From assembly GCA_028671895.1 (NCBI GenBank), contig CM053796.1:38066860-38130859 (forward strand): DNA of 64,000 nucleotides, read 5' to 3'. The position numbers were made by a program, and so were the translations under genes. The notes beneath the pieces are model-generated. The model searched no databases. It was not told where the DNA came from and was given only the letters and a program-made list of their open reading frames with translations. Position 1 is the stretch's first letter. Each line of letters opens with the position of its first letter. Source of the stretch: Oenanthe sinensis (lineage: Eukaryota > Streptophyta > Magnoliopsida > Apiales > Apiaceae). Shown one piece after another: positions 24,148 to 36,448 of this stretch.

Positions 24148-25630
24148 TTATAATTTTAACAATGCCAAGCTGCGGATATCCATTGGGTAGGAGTCCAACG
24201 GAGAAGCAGCCTGGTAGGATCTTGATGCAGTCCCCATGTTAACCTTCTCTGTTGGATGAAATTCATCCCAGAAAATATATTTACCGCGGTCGCTGCATGG
24301 AGGTTGGTCTGGTTTACACTGTCCTTTCCCAAAATTTTCAGATGCAGTGCAACATGGAGCGAAGAACACCGTAAATCCTGAAATATTAGACAAATACAAA
24401 TGAAGAAATTCAATTCGAAAGAACTTTCTCGGTGCAGAATTAACAAAAATATATAGTAACTTACCAGCTGAACTAGGATCTCCTAGAGAAATATTAGTAG
24501 TGTTAATAAAGATGTACTTTGAATCAGTTAAGTTCTTATTCAAGTCATCCACAAGTGGCTTAAGTCTTTCGTTGAATAATGCAATTGCGGCGTTAATTCT
24601 ATCGACGCACCCTGATGCATCCGCGCCAAAAGCTAAAATCTTTGCTGGGGTACAACCACTTAGACCAAGTCCAAAAACAGCAATTTTCCTAGCTCCATAT
24701 TTGTGTAAAGTCTAAGATTAAGAAAAAAATAACTATAATTAAAATCAGGAAAATAACGCAAGAGGGAAAATTTCGTCAAAATGGAAGAAGTTCTACGTTA
24801 AGCTGTTTTGAGTATTTTTGAATAAGGATATCTGCGAATTGATCTGGTGTATAAATCTGGCTTGTATTGTACTTGTCTGGCATGAAGTAGTTGTTGATGT
24901 AATCATTGTTTCCCATTCCAACTGTATAAATGCATTTGCTCAAGTAATCTTTCGTAAAACTTGAATTGTTTCCCTGTAAACCGATAATTTTTAAAACTGT
25001 AATCCCATGATAAGATAACTGTTGGTCTAAGGGAATCCGTCCACCCTGTGCGAACACACAAATAGAATAAAGATTGTTAGCATATGTGAAATTAAAGTAA
25101 TAATATTGATCACCTTGTAACATTTCATAGTCTTGCAAGTGCTTTATTTATTTACCAGGTTTCGTCCTGTTTCCCTGAGAATACCAGCTCCCCCTGAACC
25201 ATAATTCAGGCCTTTCACGATTTCGAAGCCACTTGCTGTAGCGTGTGGTGGAGTGTAATTAGCAAAACCTAGAAGCTTACCTGTAACATGTAAAGTTCAT
25301 TTTCACTTGGTATATATACGTTTCGAAATTTTAGTTATAATCTTCGATAGAAAGAAGTTTACAGCAGTTACCGAGGATATCTGCAGTGTTTTCGCCATTG
25401 CTGAATCTTCCAGTTGCAACCCCGCCTGGGAAATCAACTCCATAAGGAGGGTAATTCACTCTGGCTTCGGTAACCAAATAATTATTATTACCATTATCGA
25501 CCAGTGAGTCCCCGAAAATGAAGTAGCAGGGCACTTGTGGCTCAGCGCTAGTAATAATCAATATTTGCAACATCCATATCATTGATATGATCAGTGGAAC
25601 ACTACATGATGTGTTGGTAACAAATGCCAT
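24148..25630 (-). CDS. GDSL6: GDSL esterase/lipase
   Basis: Complete gene. Exons 25630-25372, 25280-25156, 25045-24797, 24711-24465 and 24377-24148 total 1110 nt, about 369 residues. Signal peptide, then block I CYFIFGDSLVDNGNNN, block II GLNYGSGGAG, block III MGNNDY (Gly-Asn-Asn-Asp rather than the GSND of its paralogues; the oxyanion Asn is kept) and block V FWDEFHPTEK with DxxH. Every intron obeys GT-AG and joins in frame. Start chosen at the ATG opening the hydrophobic leader. A TATA-like string ctatatatata lies about 45 bp upstream (25671-25681). A secreted acyl hydrolase is expected. Confidence 0.92.
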
Positions 25631-27633
25631 TGATGAAAAACACACAATTTCTTCTATCAAATGTACAATTTCTATATATATAAACTTAATATGATGAAGA
25701 AAATTGTTGGTTTAGCAGGTATAAAATACATAGCATATTTATAGGACAAAAGTTGAAAACTAAATATGATTTCTACAAATATCTTTTATGTACGAATATA
25801 GACCAAGAAAATCAAAATTTAAAAACCTACTATACAGAGATGATCGAGCATCTTTTCCTCGTGCTTAATTTCTTTTTCAAGGTAAAAACTATAATTATTA
25901 TTATTATTTAGCTATATTTAGATAAATTCTGGATAAAATTAAAGTAGAACCTATCTTCAGTTTTTATAGATGATTAATTTCATATAACCGAATACATTTA
26001 AAAAAAATGAATCATAAATCTATAAATAAAAATTAATTCAGACTATTATGGGTGTGTGAAACACTAGTCCGGGCACATATAGCTCCATCATATCAAATAT
26101 TCTCTTGCTAAAATTCAAACTATTTTTCCATGTAAAGAGCTGACACAAGCAACAATTTTGTAAATGTCGTGCTGAACAAATTGACTTCAATGATCAAGCA
26201 TCAAACTGAAGTGGGACTACTTGTATCTCGATCTAAACCTACTACTCTTAAAGTTAGGGTAGAAAGACAATAATTGTGTTCTAACCCATCTAATCATCAT
26301 GTCTAAAACATTGAAGATATAAATTGTGTGGAAGTCAATAATTTCATTGTCGTTCAATATGTGACAATGCACTTGTCTCCATTAGTATATCATGTGTTTC
26401 TCTAATTTTTGAAGATATAATTGCAGTTCATCGATCTATGATTTTCTAGTAATGTTTTTTGAAATGTAACACTAAAATATAAAAATGTTAGATATATATA
26501 ATCTCATTTTGCAAGAGTAAATCTAATTTCAAATTTTAACATCTCTAAACTCACATACACTTGCTGACATGCATATATATAAATAATTTATAAATATATA
26601 TCATCGGTATAATTAATAATATTAACTATATTAGCTATAAGCCCTAATAGCTAGTTGATAAGTAACATCCCACATCTTTAATATTAGACTCCAACATATT
26701 AAAATTGTTAACTATTTTATAATAACTTATTGGTTGTCAAATTCGGTATATATATCGAATTGTGAGTTTAGATTATTATAAATAATGATAAAAGTTATTT
26801 GAAAAACCTTATTTGGAGTATTAATTGGAGTTCTGCATCATATTCTGCTAATTATATATTGCAGAATTTAATATAGAACATATATGTCTTCAACTTGTAC
26901 TTCACTTAAGAGTACTCCATTAAATTCAACTCTATAAATAATATCATAACTCTACGTACACTTCAATTAAATTAACGAAAAAAGTAAAATAATGATGTTT
27001 TATATGCCAGTCATCATATTTATTAAGTCTTTGTACATTCTTTAATATAAATTAGTGATTTTCGTAATATAATTTGGTAGTTGGAGTCTATATGCCATAT
27101 TTTAATTTTCAAATTTTAATGTTTTTTGTTGAAAATAATGGTTATTATAAGTGATGATTTGTGTAGATTCTCAGAAATGATGATTGTTGTAGTTAATAAT
27201 TTAGAAGTAATGATTTAGAAATAATAGCCAATATATACCAATATCAACATTAATAGTATAACTAAAATTTTATTTTTAATTAATCTCAAAAACGAGTTGA
27301 CACCATATTCAAGATTGGCATCCTTTCTTGTATTGTTCTTACTCTTAATAACTCAAGATTTTATAAGAACTAATTACTTAATTAACATAATAATTTTTAA
27401 TAAAATTCTCCCATATATTATTAGGAATAGTGGGTTGACGAAAGGATTTTTCCACATATATAGAAAGAGAATTAGAACTTCAAAATGATGTCGAACAAAA
27501 ACTAATGTTCTTCTCTAAAAGCTTGTAAGCTGCAGATAGAGTGTTTGGGACAAACTTATTAAGAAGTGACATCTTATGATCAATGACACAGTTTTGTTTA
27601 TTATCAACCCTTCCGCATTTATGATATAATTTC
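25631..27633. other. Intergenic between GDSL6 and GDSL7
   Basis: AT-rich spacer of 2 kb. The GDSL6 promoter is at the left. The open frame at 27297-27488 shows nothing recognisable. No repeats with readable ends found. Confidence 0.4.
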
Positions 27634-28965
27634 TCATTGCTGAGCCAAGCTGCGGATATCCATCGGGTAGGAGTCAAATGGAGTAGCGGCCATATACGAT
27701 CTTGTTGCTGTGATGTTATTCGCCCTCTCTGTTGGATGAAATTCATCCCAGAAAATATGATTATTCCGGTTGCTGCATGGAGGAAGGTTTGGTTCACACT
27801 GTCCCTTCCCAATATTTACCGACGCTATACAACATGGAGTGAAGACGGTAAAGAAATATCGATCTCTATATACTCGAGTAAAAAAGTCAAAACGACACTT
27901 ATGTTGGGACGGAGTGAGTACAAGATATTATAAAATTCCAAACGGACAAGAAATTCATGGAAAATTTATTTTTTCGAACTTTTGCTATTTAGATTGTTAG
28001 ATATATACCTTAAGCTGTTTGTAGTATTGTCGAATAAGGACATCTGCATATTCATCTGATGTGTACAGCTTGCTTGTAAGGTACTTGTCGGGCATATAGT
28101 AGTTGTTGATGTAATCATTACTTCCCATTCCAACTGTGTATATACACTTCTTTAGGTACTCCTTAGTAAAACTAATGTTCCCCTGTAAACCTGCTATTTG
28201 TAAAACTCTACTTGCGTGATTAAGTAATTGGTTGTCTAAGGGAATCCTTGCACCCTGTAAGAATACGTAAACAGAAAAATGTACGTAAGTTAAGATATGA
28301 AAGATCGAGTTTGATTTCTTTTATTTGGGACTGCTAGAAAATATGAGGATATATCGACGATTTATTGTTTATGTACCAGGTTTCGTCCTGTTTCTGGACG
28401 AATTCCTGATCCTCCAGATCCATAATTAACGCCTTGTAGGATTTCATTGCCTCTTGCAGTCGCATGAGGAGGAGTGTAATTAAGAAAACCTAGAAGCCTA
28501 CCTGTAATGTGGTGTTGATTTTTGTCTGGTTAGCATATTGTTTCGAAAACAATTCTCGAAATATTGCACAATTATATATACAAACAACGTACATGACTAT
28601 CTAAATCATAAGCACAACACGAGTTTACATAATAATCTTATAATCTTTAGCAAACAAAATTATATTTCAAGTTTATATAGATCAAATAAATAGATGGCGA
28701 ACGCAGAAATACCAATGGAATCCGCAGTGTTTTCACCATTGCTGAATCTTCCGGTTGCATTTTGGCCAGGAAAATCAATACCATAAGGAGGGTAGTTCAC
28801 TTTGGCTTGAGTTACAAGGTTATTGTTATTACCATTATCCACAAGTGAGTCTCCAAAAACAAAGTAGCAGGGGACTTGTGGCTCAGCTCTAATAACCAAT
28901 ATTTGCAACTTTAAAATCATTAATATGATCAATGATGCAATGCATGAGCTCAATAAAGATGCCAT
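27634..28965 (-). pseudogene. GDSL7: GDSL esterase/lipase lacking exon 4
   Basis: Exon 1 28965-28713 (block I CYFVFGDSLVDNGNNN), exon 2 28501-28377, exon 3 28254-28009 (MGSNDY) and exon 5 about 27853-27634 (FWDEFHPTER, DxxH) are all open and well conserved. The expected ~247-nt exon 4 is absent. Only about 155 bp separate exons 3 and 5, and that gap holds a Stowaway-type end. The exon 5 acceptor AG is also gone, and joining exon 3 to exon 5 would break the frame (phase 0 to phase 1). About 82 residues of the catalytic fold are lost. The catalytic Ser and the Asp-His pair survive in the DNA but cannot be joined in one normal product. Confidence 0.9.
27880..27920. mobile_element. Stowaway-like end remnant at the GDSL7 deletion
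   Basis: aaaaagtcaaaacgacacttatgttgggacggagtgagta is the typical right end of a Stowaway MITE (complement of a TACTCCCTCCGTCCCA-type end). The left end is missing. It sits exactly where exon 4 should be. Confidence 0.65.
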
Positions 28966-29007
28966 TGAGGAAGTTATTGGTGCCCTGTAGATACCAAGAA
29001 AAGAAAC

Positions 29008-29024
29008 TATTTATAGAGAGAAAA
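29008..29024 (-). promoter_or_regulatory. TATA-type core promoter of GDSL7
   Basis: Minus strand TTTTCTCTCTATAAATA, about 45 bp upstream of the GDSL7 ATG; same block as upstream of GDSL5, GDSL8 and GDSL9. Confidence 0.6.
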
Positions 29025-29429
29025 TTGTGAACAAATGATGACATTCACAGCATGTCTTCTACCAGTTTCTTTTACATCCAAGTGGAAACCAAGAAAGTCG
29101 AAGTCTAAAAGTATCTCCATCTTCTTTTATTATACTGGATGTTCGGGCCAGCTTGCATATTCCAGTGGGTGATTAACTTGGCATCTAACCCTCTAATTAA
29201 AAATATTTATTTGCATAATTGGGGTTCTGTGGCCCTCTCTAAGATCCTAACTGTCCTTGTATTCCGGGATACACAAGAAATTTCTATTTTGGTTGGCTAG
29301 AATCCATCGTAATAGTTGACATGCAAAATGGAACATTTCATTCTCCACTTGTTTATCCACTACAAGTCGGTGACACCAAAACGAGTACTAGCGGAGGCGC
29401 GGATGAATGTGGAGGTAACCCTAAAATGG

Positions 29430-29687
29430 TACTCCTTCCGTCCCACCCAATTGTTATCACTTTTTTTGTCACTTTCTGGCACGCATTTTAAGGTGAATTT
29501 TAAGGATAGTTCCATAATTTATTTTTAAAATTTTCTTTTTTTATATAAAAATAGGATTGTTCTATTTTTATACAAAAAAGGAAAATTTCAAAAATAAGTT
29601 ATGAAACTATCCTTAAAATTCACTTTAAAATACGTGTCAGCCACTCCATTTTGAAATGATAACAAATGAAAAGGACCGAGGGGAGTA
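29430..29687. mobile_element. Stowaway-like foldback MITE
   Basis: The left end tactccttccgtcccaccca is mirrored by ggaccgaggggagta at the right. The arms share attgttatcac / gataacaaat and the cacgcattttaagg motif with the element at 21349. About 258 bp, no coding sequence. Confidence 0.82.
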
Positions 29688-31578
29688 TAAGTCTACTTTT
29701 TGCTTGTAAGTGGGAATATAGATATCATGAAATTAACTAGAGGTGCCACACATTTTTAACTGGTTTTGATTTGATTTTCAATCACATATTCCTTTCCAAA
29801 TATGGATATTTAAGCCATTTATCCTAGCTATATATATTGAGTATTATAAATCTAAAATCTCTGTAATTAGCTATTGGTCTGGTATACATATATATACACA
29901 TATACTTCGAATTACTCTGTACTTAGCTTGTAGCCTCTGATCTCCCATTGCTGCAAGATTGTGAAGACAATTGATATATACATATACTGTATTTGTAGTT
30001 TGCTACCGCCCAAAGTCAGCTACTGCCTAATCAAATTGGTGGCCCGCTTCATTACATAAATAAGTTGAAGTTATCTTGCAGAAGAAAAATAAGTTGAACT
30101 TAAAGTCCATTACTCGTGCAAATAAAGCTTCGTTCGTTTTTTCTTAAATTCGGAAAATAAATAAATAATTTTAGAAAACGATATATATAAATATTTTTTT
30201 ATTAATGAATTATTATTTTTTTTAATAAATTTAATTCTTAACTTTTTTTCTAAAAATAAATATTTAATATTTTTCAGGAAAAAATATATAAATATGGAGT
30301 ACTTTTAAAATAAAATAAAAACCCTACAAGAAAAACAGTTTCAGACAATACCGATCAGACAACGCTCAGTCAAAAAAACATTGTCCAGAATGAACATACA
30401 ATGGTTTATTTTTGCCCTCCAAAATCTATTGTCTAATCCAGGATTAATACAACGATTTGAAGAACCGTTGTGAAAAAATACTCAAAATTATGGAGGTTAC
30501 ACAACTGTTTCTTAAGACTACTGTGTTACTGGAATTAATACAACGGAAACGATAATTATTGTTAAATATCATACAATTGTTGTACAAAATTATTGTTTCA
30601 ATACAATTCATACAACAGACCAATTAATCGTTGTTAAAGGAGACACAACAGTTTTATTATACTATTGTGTTACTATAATACACACAAGTGTTTCTGATTT
30701 TTTCATCCAAAACATTTTTCCTCTTTACAGTATTTTAAAAAAATACAGAGGCAAGGTAGAGCCTTGCCATCCATACAGTAAACAACACAAACATAAAAAA
30801 AATCATTGTCATGCATCCATACACTAAATAACACAAACATAAAAGATCCTTAAATGAATCAAATCAATAATCATCGCTATCTTCGTAGTATATGCTAGAA
30901 ATAAAGTGATTATAACATATGTAAACAATAAGAACAAAGTGATCATAAACTTGTAGCAAAATATTCATCAGGCCGCCATCAAGCCACCATCTAAGCAAAA
31001 TATAGAAACCAAGACCACCAGGCCACAACAAAAAATAAACCAGTTAGCTGCAATACATAAGATCAAGCACATATATATAGACAAGTCATTAATCCTGCAA
31101 ACTTATATAAATACAAACCACCAGGCATATGTAAACAATAATCAAACCATCAAGCCACCAACCATATGTAAACAATAATCAAATCATCAGGCCACGTACC
31201 ATGAAGCCACCATCTAAGCAAAAATATAGCAAATAAGGCCACCAGGCCACAACAAAAAACAAATCAGCTGCCGTACATAATTCATTTACCATTATATATA
31301 TATAAGTCATTAATCCTGCAAACATATATAGATATTGGCCATATCAAGATGATTATAGCAAATGTAAACAATAAGAACAAAATGAAGCAAACCATGATAA
31401 ACTTAAAATATCATCAGAAACCATTATTCAACAGCAACATCTATCGAAGGGCAACATTAAACCAATATCAAAACCATTATACAACTGCTAGATTAAAGCA
31501 ACATCAATTCAAAACAAACATCAAAACCAACAAAATTAGTACTTTACACTACTGAAAAACAAGCACATGTCCATCATT

Positions 31579-32866
31579 TCATGACTGCATAGAGTTATTA
31601 TCTTCATGTTCACCATCCCCTACCTTAGCCGGTGAAACCTCTAATGCAACGCCACGAGCTTGACCACCTCTGTACCCTTGAGCACAAATGCTGGCAGCTG
31701 TGAAAGTGTCCTCTAAGACAACAATGAGAGGATCATCAGAGTAGTCTATGGGATCATAATCTGTCTCAAAACTTGGCCTGCAAGGACAATTTGTTTCTTT
31801 GTGGTCTGGGTTGGAACAGAATGAAAATATAGCTCTACCAGTGTCCAGGTATTCAATAGTAAATTTGGCATTCATGAAGGTTTCTTCGATACCTGGAACA
31901 ATAACAAGCATGTGTTTTGGCCTAGAGTGGTAAAGACTCATCTCAACACAGATCTTAGCAGAATTGGAGGTCTTATTTGCTCTAGCAGCGGTCCAGGTAT
32001 AGCCAATATCCTTATGGACGAGAACACGTAGTGCCCCAGCTAGAGCTGTAAATGAACCGGACATGTTCGGTAAGCTCGGCATGTTCGTCCGTGTTCGAGT
32101 TCGTTAAGCTCGTCCGATAAGCTCAACGAACTAGAGTTCGAACAATAAAATATGTTCGGTAAGGTTACCGAACATTGTTCGGTTCGTTAGGATTTTCGTC
32201 CGAGTTCGTTAAGAGTTCGTCCGAGTTTGTTCGAGTTCGGTAAGCTCGAGTTCGTTCGATAAAAAATAATAATATTTACAATTTTTTTATTTTTTTTATT
32301 TTTCAAATTATTATATTTATTTTTTTTACAATATTATATATATAATTACCGAACTGTTCGTGTTCGGTTCGTGTTCGGTTCGGTTCGGTATGTTCGCGAA
32401 CTGTTCGTGTTCGTTCAGTTCGTTATCGAACTCGAGTTCGGACAAGAAAAATTGTCCGATAAGCTTACCGAACATTGTTCGATTCGTTAAGAATTTGTTC
32501 GTATTCGTTAAAAGTTCGTCCGAGTTCGTCCGAGTTCGGTTCGTTTACAGCCCTAGCCTCAGCAATATACGTATGCCCTTCCACATACCAGAATAACCTT
32601 GGAATATTTTTAATTTTAACCCAACATAGACATTTTCCAAGGGATGATTTGATAGTAGGATGTTTATTAATTAATGGGTCAAAAACAAAAATAACCCCAT
32701 CTAAATTCGCAGGACCTAGTGAGATGACTTTGTTCACTATTTCTTCATTGTCAAACTTAAAATAAAAGAAACCTGATTCATCAAAATCTAAAAAATTGAA
32801 ACCCCAACTGCCAAACCTAGTGAACATGAACTTTTCTACAATATGAATGTTAGAGTGAGTGTTCAT
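31579..32866 (-). pseudogene. DUF4283/zinc-knuckle protein, split by a hAT-like insertion
   Basis: Two minus-strand frames belong together. 32866-32556 encodes a DUF4283-like segment (FMFTRFGSWGFNFLDF, then CLCWVKIKNIP and YIAEA); 32040-31579 encodes its continuation (KICVEMSL) and a knuckle-like string CSNPDHKETNC. Such proteins derive from plant LINE-type retroelements. The intervening 515 bp is a transposon. Skipping it and one target copy keeps the reading frame, so the frame was open before the insertion. In the knuckle the second Cys of CCHC appears to be Pro. The family call is from recognition only. Confidence 0.65.
32041..32555. mobile_element. hAT-like non-autonomous element inside the DUF4283 frame
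   Basis: The left end tagagctgtaaatgaac and the right end gttcgtttacagcccta are inverted repeats. Flanking 8-mers gccccagc (32033-32040) and gcctcagc (32556-32563) match at 7 of 8 positions, as expected for a hAT target duplication. The interior is made of ttcggt/gttcg-rich repeats on both sides of an AT-rich core. Same family as 44180-46237. Confidence 0.8.
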
Positions 32867-33524
32867 ATTAGAATCAACAAAATAGTCTAAACAACTAAGT
32901 TTTCAGGCCTTTTCAGCATTAATAAAGAACATTATCGGAGGGTGGACAATAGTGGAGCAATTATAAGATGAACAGTGATAGGTATTGTGAAGTTGAAGGT
33001 TGGCATTGTTAATAGAGTTAAGAAGTGAACACTGGTAGTAGTACAATGGAGTTATACCTTTTGATTGCAGATCAGAGAGGAATGCATCTTTAGCAACAGA
33101 GCGAGATTCTTATTTACGAACCGTTGTGTTCATTATCTTTACACATTTCGTCTTTATCATGGAATCATTGTGATAATGTGATCTCGACAATGGCTTTTAT
33201 TTTAGAAGCTGTTGAACATATGAAGGAAGAACAACACTTCCTTTTACAGGAACTATTGTGTTAAAGAATAATAAACATTGTTCTCAGATTAACAAATGCT
33301 TGATTAACCGCAAGTCCTACAATAGTCAATTTACCAAAATCGTTGTATATACCACCCTTCTAACAACATTTTTTCATGATCTTGATGTTGTCTTGCTGAA
33401 CGATAGACAACAATCACATACCGTTGTGTGATCTGTGTATCAGACGGCGACTCAATATTCAACGGTTTTTCATGGTATTACACAACGGGTAAAAACGCTT
33501 GTATGAAACTGTTTTTCTTACCGT

Positions 33525-34321
33525 TAACGGTACATGAGATTTTACACGTAATTCATGAGGATGCACATATATTATACTTTAAGTCGCCTTACTAACTGAT
33601 AAATGATTAAGGAACTTAAATCAAAATTATGGAGTTGAGTTTTATTAAAATTAAATTGAGCTTAATTAATTATTTTTTTATTTTTGGAATTTTAAAATGA
33701 GATGAGTTGGGTCAAGTCAAAATTTCATATTAAATAGCATGTTTAAACCTTAAACTCGATCAATTCGACAAATATCATTACATGAAACAAAATTAAAATC
33801 CTAATTAATATTATATATATATATATATATAAGAAAAAGGAATGTAATGTTAATTTTAGATAACTTACCTAAAGTCACTAGTATTTTGAGTATAAAAAGT
33901 GAATGATATTTTTGTAATAATTGAATTTACCCCTTATATTTACAAAAATAACATTGATATTGTATTATAATAGAGGTTAACTTTAGATAATTATCTAAAG
34001 GTAACTTTAGGATCATTAAACATTATCTATAATATATTATTAAAACCGAAATATTAAAAGTTTGGTGATCTTTGGTCGGTATTTGGGCTAGATAGTTATT
34101 ATTGAACCTAATTTTTAAACATTAATCCCCTACCTAAAATACATGTCATATTAATCTCCTAAATAAAACGCATCTCTAAACAAAATACAAAAACATTATT
34201 CTATTAAAATACAAATAAAGTATATGAAAAAATATATAAAATATATACATATAAAATTAAATAAAAATTAAATTATCATTATAAAATTAAAAATATATAT
34301 AAAAAAATATTAAAACAATTT
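33525..34321. other. Intergenic, no gene seen
   Basis: AT-rich spacer. A (TA) tract at about 33810-33831. No coding feature recognised. Confidence 0.4.
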
Positions 34322-34351
34322 GATCCGTGCATCACACGGGATATAAGCTAG
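34322..34351 (+). mobile_element. Helitron-like 3' end
   Basis: A hairpin CCGTG..CACGG (34325-34339) followed eight bases later by CTAG (34348-34351) and a T fits the Helitron 3' terminus pattern (hairpin, then CTRR, inserted before T). No 5' end was located. Confidence 0.35.
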
Positions 34352-35152
34352 TATATATATAATATTATGGGTAATAATGAGGTGAAAACTTTTTAGCGTG
34401 AGTGAAAACTTTCATTAAATTTTGCAAAACCATAATAAAAAATGTAAAAAAATGTTTAAATAAACTTTTTATTATAGTTTTGTAAATAAAATTATGATTC
34501 TGCACTATTTTTTTCATTTTCTATAATGATTCTGCAGAATTTAATAAAAAATTTGGTGGTTCTCACGTTAAAAAATTTGGAGCGAACAAATTCAAGGGCA
34601 ACAACTGCCATCTGCGGTTAGTTTGTTATCTTTTCGTTGTATTAAAATGTATTTTGAGAAATCGAGATAGTATATAATTATATATATTCATGCGCTCAGA
34701 ACTTAAAAAACAGCTAATGCGGAGATCCATGCTTATTTCCGTTGACCATTAACTCAAGCATGCTTCCCTGCATATCAAGCGATATACGAATTCATAAATT
34801 TGATACGATATGGCACATAATCTATTTTATTTTCATTTTATTTTGTGATTTCATTTTGGTTCCTGCAGATTATTAAATTAACTACCTAACCTCTGGCACG
34901 TTTACACTGAGTAGACGTCAAGAGGTCAAGTACTCAAGTACCATCGCTCAGGACCTGAGCTTTGACATGTCCCGTGTCAATTAAAAAAATTTGGCGTCCC
35001 CCCGTTGCGGAATACTTAGTAATCAAATCAGTGAGTTACATTCTCATTCGTTAGTAGGTACTAAAATTTTATGACTTAAAAATTATTTTTTTCACATTTT
35101 TATTAGCAAACTCATTAATTAAATTTTTAAAATTAGAATTTATTAAAATTTT

Positions 35153-35460
35153 CTACTTGATCGATAACATAAATAACGTATTCAACTGTTCTTGCGACAT
35201 ATTAGAACAAAAATACGATTTAATCAACTTCAATTTTGAAAAACTCTGTTCCAGAGAACTCACTATAATCATAATAGTTAACAATATTCTATAAATAATT
35301 GTTGTATTTGGATAACAACCTTCCATGCCTTTTAAAAATTTCAACATATCATTCAATTTTTTTTACTACATGTAAACATTTTTTTTTATAATTCTTAACT
35401 CGAGAAACATGACATTTCCATCAATATCATAAACAAAATCATGCTCTAAAAGTAGGGCAA
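35153..35460 (-). pseudogene. hAT transposase C-terminal fragment
   Basis: The frame MNDMLKFLKGMEGCYPNTTI, then YRILLTI, SSLEQSFSKLKLIKSYFCS and MSQEQLNTLFMLSI, resembles the C-terminal dimerisation region of plant hAT-type (TTF-zinc-finger-like) transposases, where the usual text is ERSFSKLKLIKSYLRSTMSQERL. Upstream (to about 35460) further matching residues appear in another frame. The remainder of the transposase is absent. A broken relic. Confidence 0.65.
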
Positions 35461-36448
35461 TAGTACCAATTCAATTAGATAAATTACTTTATAAACTATA
35501 TAAATTAAACATTTAACTATCAAAACATGAAGTATAAAGATATTAAAAACAAACTTTACACTATTGGTTGAATGAACAATTGGGTCGTACCTTTCATCTT
35601 CCTTTGTTAGAGTGCATACAATAGAAATTAGGATATTTGGATACTAGAAATAAATATGTCATTTATTTGATTTATAAAAAATATAGTTGTATATGTCAGT
35701 TTTTTAACGATGAATCACATATATTTTTTTCTATTTATTAATTGAAATATGTCTGTTTTAACTTTTTAATTCAAATAAATGACTTAATTTCTTTTTAAAA
35801 TTAATTCGAAATTATATATATACTTAAATTTTTTTGAAAAAAAAATTGTTCCGGAATGGTGGATGCCTCATGTAATAGTTTGTATTGCTTGTCATCGTGG
35901 CGAGCGCTGCCATCACTTCTGTGTTATAATTTATAATAGAAAAAAGTAAAAATATTATTGCGACTACATAAAACTAATGTAGTTTGTTTACACGAATTTT
36001 ACTTGTTTGAAAGTTAATTAGTACATATTTACACGAATCTTTCGATCAATTATCTAAAGCAATTTGTGTAAGATGCTTGAAGCATTTTTCGATTAAATAA
36101 TTTATAATTTCAAGGTTGAATCGTCACCACCTTAGAGTCTCGAACATTGTTTTCGTATATAGTTTTTAGGACTATTATATTGTGATTTTGTGTGAATATA
36201 ATGTAGTATGTGTCAAATTTGTCTTCTAACTATAACCCCAATATATTGAGAAATTTCGAAACCTTCACCTCGATGCTCCAGTTGCTATAATAGTTGTCAT
36301 ACGACTCATACATAATATTACTCAAATTCAATAATGTTGAATCTTATAGATTCATAAAATAACCTTGTCTACATTCTACATATAATATAGTAGCTTTTTG
36401 CGTTCAAGCCATGTTTTATTAACAATGTTGATGTACTCTTGCTAGCTT
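35461..36448. other. Intergenic, no gene seen
   Basis: AT-rich spacer between the transposase relic and GDSL8. No feature recognised. Confidence 0.4.

Larger units (their letters stand above)
30322..33524. mobile_element. CACTA-like element carrying a captured DUF4283-type frame
   Basis: The left end ccctacaagaaaaacagttt is mirrored by aaactgtttttctta at 33507-33520, fitting the CACTACAAGAAAA-type ends of plant En/Spm elements (the first bases have drifted). Subterminal acaacg/caacgg motifs are dense at both sides. The left 350 bp match the element at 7088. No transposase is visible. The interior holds the split DUF4283/zinc-knuckle frame and a nested hAT-like insertion. A short AT-rich tandem similarity with gccaccatctaagcaaaa recurs near 30985 and 31206. 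Confidence 0.65.

Noticed and set aside
32360..32596. Ser/Phe/Val-rich plus-strand frame (also 46088-46330)
   Set aside because: Translation of the ttcggt/gctcgg-type repeats at hAT-like element ends, not a protein gene.
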